Under the pieces are notes generated by a model. It was not told the origin of the DNA and searched no databases. It saw only the letters and a list, made by a program, of their open reading frames with translations. The translations under genes were made by a program, and so were the position numbers. Shown in pieces: positions 57,863 through 64,000 of a stretch of DNA of 64,000 nt (within the stretch, counting starts at the first letter, position 1; every line of letters starts with the position of its first letter). Origin of the DNA: Cenococcum geophilum 1.58 (lineage: Eukaryota > Ascomycota > Dothideomycetes > Gloniales > Gloniaceae); the NCBI GenBank assembly GCA_001692895.1, contig KV748195.1, positions 1,302,001 through 1,366,000 on the forward strand. The letters are read 5' to 3'.

Positions 57863-60009
57863 TCATGCATCCCTCGGCTCAAAAATACACCAACACTCAC
57901 CAGGCTGTGCCGTCACCTGGTCCTTTAAGTTGCGCATCAGCGAATCGGGGTCATGGTCAGGTGCGAAGCTAACTTTGTATCGCTTCAGTATAATGGCCGT
58001 CACCAGGCGTAGCTCAACGAGAGCAAGGTTTTTGCCGACGCATTGGCGGTTGCCTATTTAGGTGGAAAAGAGTCAGATTGGGGCATGTAAGCTAGGGAAA
58101 CCCTCGGAGTAGTTAAGGAGGCAAGGCATACCGACGGTGAAGGGGCCAAAAGCGCGCTTGTCGTGGATTAGCTCCGGGCGGGAGTACCAACGTTCAGGAA
58201 TGAACTCATTTGGTTGTTCAAAAGCGGCGGGAACTTTGGAAATTGCCTGTTAGCATATTGTACAATCTAGGGGCTTAGGAGATCCCCGGATGATGACGAT
58301 AACTTACGGCGGGAGATCACGTATTTCGGAGCGGTGACTTTGGTGCCGCCTGGGATCCAGATGTCATCGACCCACAGCCCCTCAGGACCAGTGATGCGCC
58401 CGCCACCCGTCATTTGCGGTGGCACTAAGCGCAGAGTTTCGTTGATGACGCCGTTGAGATGGGGTAGTAGTGCGAGACCGTTGGCGTCGGTTTCGTCGAC
58501 ATTGTGCAGTTCGGAGAGTACTTTCTCGGCATGTTCGGGGTACTTGGCTAAGAAGTACCATGTGCTAATCAGGGTTGCTCGTGTCGTGTCGCTAGTTTGA
58601 AGGATATTCTCAGCACCAGAATATGAGGGAGTGAGGTTTAGCTGGGTTAAGTTCAAACGAAAGAATGCCGCGTGAAGACATACCTGCCGGCCACAATAAC
58701 CGAGATCGTGTTTCCACTCAAGAGATTTTTACGACTCTGCAAGCTCCGCTCAGAGCTTAACTGATGGAACTCATTGATGAACCATGATGCCATATCGAGT
58801 TTATCAACGCTCGACTGGAACTCCAAGATCAGTGATGTCTGCCAGTCACCAGCTGACAGTCGAAAATGCTTACCTTCATCCGCTTTTCCATGCGCTCGTC
58901 GCAGAACGAGACCATATCCATCCAATCCTTTACCTTACCCAAGAAGGGAACAAAGGAAAAGGCCGCGCGGACCAACCAGATGGTATCGTTAAGCGGCGCC
59001 AGTAGCGCAAGTGCCCGTTGCTGTCGTTCGACCACAGGGTTCCACTTGCTCGTCTTCATCATGCCGAAATCCTCACTGAATGCGAATTCACCCATAGCAT
59101 CGAAAGAAAACCAGGACATGACATCGTTGACCTTCATCGGTTTCGATCCATATTTCCCAATACACTGCACGAGCGCCTCTACTAGGTTTAGAAGTCGCGG
59201 CGTATATTCGTTGAGAGCTGGTAGAAAATGAGCACTTTCAATCCTTATGTTGAGATACTGAGAAAGGAATACAGCTTACACTTGGTCGAGATGGCGTAAC
59301 TCCATACCTGACGTCGATCTTTATGGTCATCTTCATCGCGGGTGAAGATGGTTGAAGTTCGCGGCTGCAAGACGTCATACCAGGCGTCTTTTATGTTTTT
59401 GTTCTTTGCACCATCGAGTAGCTCAACGGCAGCGGGGTGGAAGATGGTAATCTCATTGGGGCCTGGAGTTTATTATTAGCTCCTACTATACTTATTTTTT
59501 TCAGCGTCAAATCGCCTTCATATCTATTCAGGAACCAGGAGGGATAATAGCTTTTGCGCAAAGCTTTGGGACATCTAGATGGGTTGTTTAATCATGGCAT
59601 GGCTCAACTCACCTGTCCTCACGAGCTTCCCATACTTCTCATGCAGTTTCTGCATGACCAAGTAGTTAGTCGAACTTCGGGCGGCGAAGACATGCCAAAA
59701 CTTCGTGACAGCTGCGAGTTTCGGTCCCGGGAACTGTCTGAGGCGGTGGAAAAAGAGCCGGTATATTGCTATGCTCGAAAACAAAGACCCAAGATAGCAC
59801 GCAAACGTTGACGCACATACGCGGAGGTGATCCGCTTGGTTATGAGATACATTAGGTATGAGGGACCAGACAACGCATGCAAGAGCGATGTGTCCGAAAA
59901 CAATCTTTGGCACGCACAAGTGCCACTCGCCGCGAATGAATAGGCCATAATGTGCAGCGACACCAGCAATGGCAGAAGCAGCTAACCAAGGGACGTAAGT
60001 CAATATCAT
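57863..60009 (-). CDS. cytochrome P450 monooxygenase, group I fungal type, seven exons, intact
   Basis: Exons on the minus strand: 60009-59613, 59462-59280, 59217-58874, 58814-58684, 58591-58308, 58233-58132 and 58053-57863. All six introns are GT-AG (150, 62, 59, 92, 74 and 78 bp) and keep phase, giving 1,632 nt and 543 residues. Visible parts: an N-terminal hydrophobic anchor (roughly residues 1-70, several hydrophobic runs), a proline hinge (RQFPGPKL), the C-helix (DRRQVWSYAI), the I-helix AGSDTT (350-355, split by an intron), the K-helix ETLR (403-406), PERW (459-462) and the heme loop FGPFTVGNRQCVG with the thiolate Cys485. P450s of this type are ER-anchored haem monooxygenases fed by NADPH-P450 reductase. 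The sequence resembles the FtmC (tryprostatin B 6-hydroxylase)-like group, judged from memory; the substrate is unknown. I chose ATG 60009 because the in-frame ATG at 60126 would add a GAA-repeat-encoded poly-Phe tract. Confidence 0.93.
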
Positions 60010-60051
60010 GGTGGAAGTGACTGGCAGAAACCGATCAGTGATGATAATGCG

Positions 60052-60070
60052 GAAGAAGAAGAAGAAGAAG
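60052..60070. repeat. (GAA)n microsatellite upstream of the P450
   Basis: About six GAA triplets just upstream of the chosen P450 start, in the likely 5' leader (CTT repeats in the sense direction). Confidence 0.9.
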
Positions 60071-60077
60071 AAAAAAT

Positions 60078-61024
60078 TGAATCGCTTAGACAGGAGGGAT
60101 GACGCGACCCGTCCGAGAATCAACAAGTGGTTACACTTGCATTGAATGCTTACAGACTATTATAGGAAAAGTACACAGATGCAGGACATGGCGTCACGGA
60201 AACGAGAAACGCATCACGGCTTGTGTCCTCGGCGGGCTCTGGGTTAGGAGTTATTTTCGGGTCCGTGGGGCTTGCGATACTTAGGCATCTGGTGGTAGTT
60301 GGAAGTGGAAAGGACTGTATGTTCGCGTGGCTAATATAATACAATACTCTGCTACGGATGTGGAGAAAGGATTGAAACGGACCAGGTATCTGGTCAGGGT
60401 AAGGCAGGCTGTCTATACACCGGAGTCTGGATGTCTCAACGCAGGTATCGATGGCTATGTAGAGTCCGAAGTTTAGCCTCGGCACAATGGCGCACATCTT
60501 GGACTTCAGACTATCAGTGTGAACTTACATGGATCTCTTCCATGGCACCTCTCATGAGATGCAGAGCCTCCGGGTGTTGGTATACTTGTACAGCATGCTG
60601 GCCATTCGGGGAAGAAGGTGAATTACTTGATTTTTCCTAATTAGTGAAGATTCTAGACTTTCCCTAGCAAACAAGTTGCGTGGCGTGGATTCGGTGACCG
60701 TCGGGGTTGAAGAGACTGAGGCTTACCCGAACGCACAAATCCGTGAGATCCCTTGTTCAGATAATTAGTGTGAACCTATACTTCTTTGGTCAGAACCACA
60801 CCCAAAGAAAGTAGCGATAAGTTACGACGGACACGTGTGATCAACCGCGGACTTTCAATCGCCAAGGCGTAATAATAGCAGGTGGCTATTTTTAAAAGTT
60901 TGTATTACTAAGTAATCTAACTCGCTTATCCGCCCAACTAGCTACAAGTATATACATCTCGCTTGTTTCAACATGAAGCTTACGAACAATCCCACAAATC
61001 ACGTTCTACACTTACCTCAGCGAG
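60078..61024. other. intergenic region upstream of the P450, no supported gene
   Basis: Composition is ordinary to about 60.85 kb and then turns AT-rich. It presumably holds the P450 promoter. A 115-codon minus-strand frame (60497-60150) and a 69-codon plus-strand frame (60431-60640) have no recognisable domain and no splice-consistent extension that I could see. Confidence 0.5.
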
Positions 61025-61097
61025 CTCAGACGTGATTTTTTTGGCTAGCGTCGGAATAACAGCTACGCCGTCTCCTTCTTGCAAAATCACGTCTGAG
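61025..61097. repeat. left terminal hairpin of the foldback-like element
   Basis: Perfect 15-nt arms CTCAGACGTGATTTT / AAAATCACGTCTGAG around a 43-nt loop. Confidence 0.88.
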
Positions 61098-61489
61098 AGC
61101 CTTTGGCGAGATTTGTTAAAAACGTAAGCAAAATCCGATAAATAGAGATTATAGATATCTAATTTATTCATTTACACAACGCGCTATTATTACCAAAAGT
61201 TAATACATTATTTTTAAGGCTTAGTACTACTAGATAGTATAGATTTTATAATACGGCTATAGCCCGGTCCTGACATCAATTTCGTTAAAGTTAAAAAACG
61301 CGTTGTTAAAAGCGTAAGCACATATTATATCTTATTAAATAGTTGACTAATATAGACAAAACTATACAGATACATAGATATCTACTACTTAAAGCTATTA
61401 CAACACCTAGCAGGCGCTGTAGTTGGGTCCTTCCTTAAAAATATCCTCCCTTGGCCCGGAGTGCCTCTGCTACTACCAGGGGGTAAGCT

Positions 61490-61625
61490 TTGGGCAGAGC
61501 CTCATGCAGAGCCTTAGTAGAGCTTCGTGTAAAGCCACGTGTAGAGCTTCGTGCAGAGCTTCGTGCAGAGCTTCGTGCGGAGCTTAATGCAGAGCTTCGT
61601 GCAGAGCCACGTGCAGGCGTGCAGA
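61490..61625. repeat. 12-bp minisatellite (GCTTCGTGCAGA)n, first block
   Basis: About ten copies of AGAGCTTCGTGC with variants (CCACGTGC, TTAATGC). It is the reverse complement of the 12-bp unit at 11690-12262. Beyond 61620 it grades into looser GTGCAGAC / GTACGGGC repeats up to about 61755. Confidence 0.9.
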
Positions 61626-61813
61626 CGTGTAGATGTGCAGACGTGCAGACGTTCGTACGGGCGATCAATTGCAGGGATGTTTGTAGAGACGATTGTATGG
61701 GCAATTAATCAATTAATTGTATGGGCGTTCGTACGGGCGTGCGTACGGGCGATTATAGAACCTTCCTAGTATATTAGTGCTGCGTGTTAGTAGAGCTTTA
61801 GAGCTCTATATAG

Positions 61814-62206
61814 GACTTTGAGTAGAGCTTTGAGCAGAGCTTCAAGCAGAGCTTTGAGCAGAGCTTTGAGCAGAGCTTTGAGCAGAGCTTTGAGCAGAGC
61901 TTTGAGCAGAGCTTTGAGCAGAGCTTCGAGCAGAGCTTTGAGCAGAGCTTTGAGCAGAGCTTTGAGCAGAGCTTTGAGCAGAGCTTTGAGCAGAGCTTTG
62001 AGCAGAGCTTCGAGCAGAGCTTCGAGCAGAGCTTTGAGCAGAGCTTCGAGCAGAGCTTTGAGCAGAGCTTTGAGCAGAGCTTTGAGCAGAGCTTTGAGCA
62101 GAGCTTTGAGCAGAGCTTTAAGCAGAGCTTCAAGCAGAGCTTCGAGCAGAGCTTTAAGCAGAGCTTCGAGCAGAGCTTCGAGCAGAACTTTTACGGAGCT
62201 TCGTGC
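61814..62206. repeat. 12-bp minisatellite (GCAGAGCTTTGA)n, second block
   Basis: About 32 copies of GAGCAGAGCTTT or GAGCAGAGCTTC. It is a variant of the neighbouring 12-bp unit in which CGTGCAGAGCTT has become TGAGCAGAGCTT. The stop-free frames on both strands, (Ser-Lys-Leu-Cys)n and (Ser-Arg-Ala-Leu)n, follow from the period. Confidence 0.95.
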
Positions 62207-62214
62207 GGAGCTTC

Positions 62215-62640
62215 GTGCAGAGGTTTTGTAGAGCTTTGGTAGAGCTCTCGCAAAGCTCTACGGCTCTACGTAGACGCAGAGCTTGCAACTCTATTAGGGC
62301 CTACACTATAACCTATAAAGGGCTACAAAGTAAATAAATTAAATAGGCATATACTAGATGGAATACCTACTGGTTNCNAAGAGGGCTGGCAACGTNGGCG
62401 TAAGCGTTNAGCATTGGTGTTTACTGCGCGGCTTAGCGGTNCAGAGGTAGAATTGGGGCCTCTACGGNAACGAATTCCTCTTAACNTCGCGCGCGTATAA
62501 GGGGCTAAAGATCTNATANCTTATAGAGTGGGCTTTTCTCTATAATTTGGTNTANTTTTTATGTNAATAAGTATTATAGGAGGGTAGATCAATTTNGTTA
62601 AAGTTAATAAGGTCTTCTCATATAAATGGTGTTTAGGTTT
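62215..62640. other. low-confidence assembly stretch with 13 ambiguous bases, no gene
   Basis: N calls fall at 62376, 62378, 62396, 62409, 62441, 62468, 62486, 62515, 62519, 62552, 62555, 62565 and 62596, while the rest of the window has none. At 62596 the related copy at 61285 has C in a CpG. No coding or structural feature beyond decayed repeats was seen. Confidence 0.7.
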
Positions 62641-62662
62641 TCTACAAATCTCGCCAAAGGGC

Positions 62663-62750
62663 CTCAGACTAAGAAAACGATTACCGTCCTAAATCAGCTT
62701 AGCGGACGGTGCGGATATTTTTATATCCGCAATCGATTTCTTAGTCTGAG
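62663..62750. repeat. right terminal compound hairpin, overlapping the oxidoreductase stop codon
   Basis: Outer arms of 20 nt (62663-62682 and 62731-62750, CTCAGACTAAGAAA plus CGATT, one mismatch) enclose two further hairpins: ACCGTCC/GGACGGT (62683-62709) and GCGGATAT/ATATCCGC around TTTT (62711-62730). It would fold into a three-armed structure. Confidence 0.88.
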
Positions 62751-64000
62751 CTTCTGAGGTAGGTTCTACACAGCCTACCGTCTTGTTGCTGAGCCCATCG
62801 GTCGCTGCCAACTGCGGTAAGAGCGTAGAACCTGTCTTCGGGGTCGTATTTCGCTTTAATTGCATTCAACTTGTCGTAATGGCTGCCGTAAAACACCGAT
62901 TTGAAGTCGGGTTGCCGGAAGTCTGCTTCGTTGAGGTACGCCCCTCCGTTTGGTGTGAGCTTCTCAAGCTGAGGCAGCAGATCGTTCGTCATCTCCAGAG
63001 CGTATTGCACATTGGCGTTCCAATCGGTGTAGCTGTAAGGCGTGCCGAGAACGGCGTCGAAGAGTGATTCCCGCCAGTAGGGATTTGCGGCTACTACATC
63101 AGGAGACGACACACTATGATTCACGTTGAAAGCAACACCGGAGAAGAGAGTACCGCCGTCGACGAGGCTCCGCAGCGCCGACATAAGCGCGGTGTTGTTT
63201 TTCTCAACGAGCGAGCGGGGGATCAGTCGACCGCCGACTTGATTCTCCGAGACGTTCCAAGGCGTGTTCATCGCTTTGTAGCTCTGCAAGTATGTCGGGA
63301 ACTCCTGCGAGTAGTACTCGTATTGAATTTGATACTCGTTTAGCTTGTCGATAGTGGGTTTCCAAAGAGCATCCAGGCTCGCCTTGGACAGTCCGGGAGC
63401 TGTGGCAGGCATCAATGCGAAATACGTAGGTGTGACCAGCCAAATTACAGCAACGCCCGCGTCGACCATTGCAGGGAGGGACTCCTGGAAAGTAGCAATC
63501 GTGTCGTAGAATTGATCTGCGTTGGAGCCGTTGTTCAAGAAAGTCATATTGGCCGCCGCGACGGTTACGGCTGGGTATGCTTTGGCAGTCAATGACACCA
63601 CGGCGCCGTAGGTCCCTCCACCACCTCCGCACAGCGCCCAGTATAAGTCTGAGTACTGCTTAGGCGTTGCGGTCACTAGCTGCCCCGTCCCTGTCACTAC
63701 TTCCCACTCAAGCACTTGGTCAGCTCCCAGGCCGAACTTAGAGGCGAGTGGACCGTGGCCACCGCCTTGGGTGTATCCACCGACTAGACCCACGGTTGGG
63801 CAGTTCCCGCCGACAACCAGGACATCTTGCGTGTCCGCAAATTCGTAGGCTTCATGGACGGCAACGCCCGCACCCATCTTCATTGCCTTGCCCGTATAGT
63901 AGGAGCTGTGGTAGTCGATGACCTCCATTGCTTTGATGTTATGAGTCCAGATGGCGACAGCGCCAGCACCTGTCGACTTGCCGTTGTAGTCATGGCCAGT
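62741..64000 (-). CDS. FAD-linked oxidoreductase, berberine-bridge-enzyme type, 5' part outside the window
   Basis: The minus-strand frame is open from the window edge to TAA at 62743-62741: 419 residues and no intron. The ATG at 63928 is not the true start, because family sequence continues upstream in frame (TGHDYNGKSTGAGA and AIWTHN, the end of the FAD-binding N-terminal part). GGNCPTVG has the cysteine that in bicovalent family members bonds FAD, followed by GGYTQGGGHG; the HDY histidine-containing motif just upstream fits the same cofactor site. Then come the FAD-binding middle (LYWALCGGGGGTYG), a substrate domain, and the C-terminal BBE motif YDPEDRFYALTAVGS ending in DGRLC. Such enzymes oxidise alcohols, amines or sugars or close rings in secondary metabolism; many are secreted. 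The last codons and stop lie in a hairpin repeat. The substrate cannot be inferred. It points the same way as the P450. Confidence 0.92.
   Translation of the reverse strand, partial: TGHDYNGKSTGAGAVAIWTHNIKAMEVIDYHSSYYTGKAMKMGAGVAVHEAYEFADTQDVLVVGGNCPTVGLVGGYTQGGGHGPLASKFGLGADQVLEWEVVTGTGQLVTATPKQYSDLYWALCGGGGGTYGAVVSLTAKAYPAVTVAAANMTFLNNGSNADQFYDTIATFQESLPAMVDAGVAVIWLVTPTYFALMPATAPGLSKASLDALWKPTIDKLNEYQIQYEYYSQEFPTYLQSYKAMNTPWNVSENQVGGRLIPRSLVEKNNTALMSALRSLVDGGTLFSGVAFNVNHSVSSPDVVAANPYWRESLFDAVLGTPYSYTDWNANVQYALEMTNDLLPQLEKLTPNGGAYLNEADFRQPDFKSVFYGSHYDKLNAIKAKYDPEDRFYALTAVGSDRWAQQQDGRLCRTYLRSSD

Larger units (their letters stand above)
61025..62750. mobile_element. foldback-like element with hairpin ends and minisatellite core
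   Basis: The left end is a hairpin (61025-61097, arms CTCAGACGTGATTTT and AAAATCACGTCTGAG) followed by GCCTTTGGCGAGATTTGT. The right end is the inverse: ACAAATCTCGCCAAAG at 62644-62659 followed by a second hairpin (62663-62750, arms CTCAGACTAAGAAA). The two ends are thus about 90-bp complex inverted termini. Between them lie AT-rich remnants, a short direct repeat (ATCAATTTCGTTAAAGTTAA at 61275-61294 and again near 62589) and two 12-bp minisatellite blocks. No transposase was found. Architecture resembles foldback elements. No target duplication was identified. Confidence 0.6.

Noticed and set aside
58334-59231. Several plus-strand frames of 72-121 codons across the P450
   Set aside because: Antisense shadows of well-supported P450 exons; none shows a domain.
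60150-60497. 115-codon minus-strand frame upstream of the P450
   Set aside because: No recognisable domain, no supporting splice pattern, and it overlaps the expected promoter region of the P450.
61798-62231. Long frames on both strands encoding Ser-Lys-Leu-Cys or Ser-Arg-Ala-Leu repeats
   Set aside because: A 12-bp repeat unit with no stop in a given frame keeps that frame open indefinitely. There is no promoter, domain or flanking coding sequence.
62663-62750. Possible tRNA or structured RNA gene (three-armed fold)
   Set aside because: Arm lengths and loops do not match a tRNA, there are no conserved box A/B words, and the arms match the terminal structure of the foldback-like element.
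62783-63343. Plus-strand frames of 94 and 75 codons in the oxidoreductase
   Set aside because: Antisense shadows of the continuous BBE-type coding frame.

Overview
This window looks like an AT-rich, transposon-packed compartment of a filamentous ascomycete (Pezizomycotina) genome, meeting a small gene-bearing border at its right end. The reasons are: short GT-AG introns (59-150 bp) in a P450 gene; fungal-type chromodomain Ty3/Gypsy, Ty1/Copia, Tc1/mariner and Mutator-like elements; and the pattern of decay. From 1 to about 57.3 kb almost every reading frame is broken by TAA/TAG, and the sequence is very rich in TpA and poor in CpA. That is the signature expected of repeat-induced point mutation (RIP). 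The species cannot be named from the sequence.

Layout. 1-373 is the tail and 3' LTR of a Gypsy element (H) sitting in a Tc1/mariner relic (374-1296). From about 1.5 kb to 55.4 kb there is one old Gypsy element, A (+ strand), blown apart by nested insertions. These are: Gypsy B (3220-10187, minus, TSD AATAC); a 5.36-kb composite with inverted ends (11189-16544), which carries a foldback repeat, a solo LTR, a complete 3,020-bp Mutator-like element (12330-15349) and several unrelated tandem arrays; and Gypsy D1 (16956-54417, minus). D1 was itself entered by Gypsy F (ends 17421 and 30564, minus), which received Copia G (17470-23784, plus, TSD GGTAT). D1 was also entered by a second D element, D2 (37130-53625, plus, TSD GGAAT). 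D2 contains a third, D3 (41988-50288, plus, TSD GATTT), and D3 contains a small, undecayed mariner-type MITE (48248-48589). The deepest chain is five levels: A > D1 > D2 > D3 > MITE.

55.4-57.2 kb holds further Gypsy and Copia fragments. About 57.3 kb marks a sharp change to normal base composition. A seven-exon cytochrome P450 gene on the minus strand (57863-60009) can be reconstructed completely, with all key motifs. A foldback-like element with hairpin ends (61025-62750) carries 12-bp minisatellites and abuts a berberine-bridge-type FAD-linked oxidoreductase (62741 to beyond 64000, minus). That gene's stop codon lies inside the element's hairpin. P450 plus BBE-like oxidase next to a repeat compartment is compatible with the edge of a secondary-metabolite locus, but only two genes are visible and no backbone enzyme is in view.

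Most unusual items: (1) the same 12-bp minisatellite occurs inside two different inverted-repeat-bounded elements about 50 kb apart; (2) a multi-minisatellite composite element; (3) a recent, RIP-free Mutator-like element with perfect 144-bp TIRs and a 9-bp target duplication, whose transposase is nevertheless cut by three in-frame stops; (4) palindromic modules shared by retroelements of different families.
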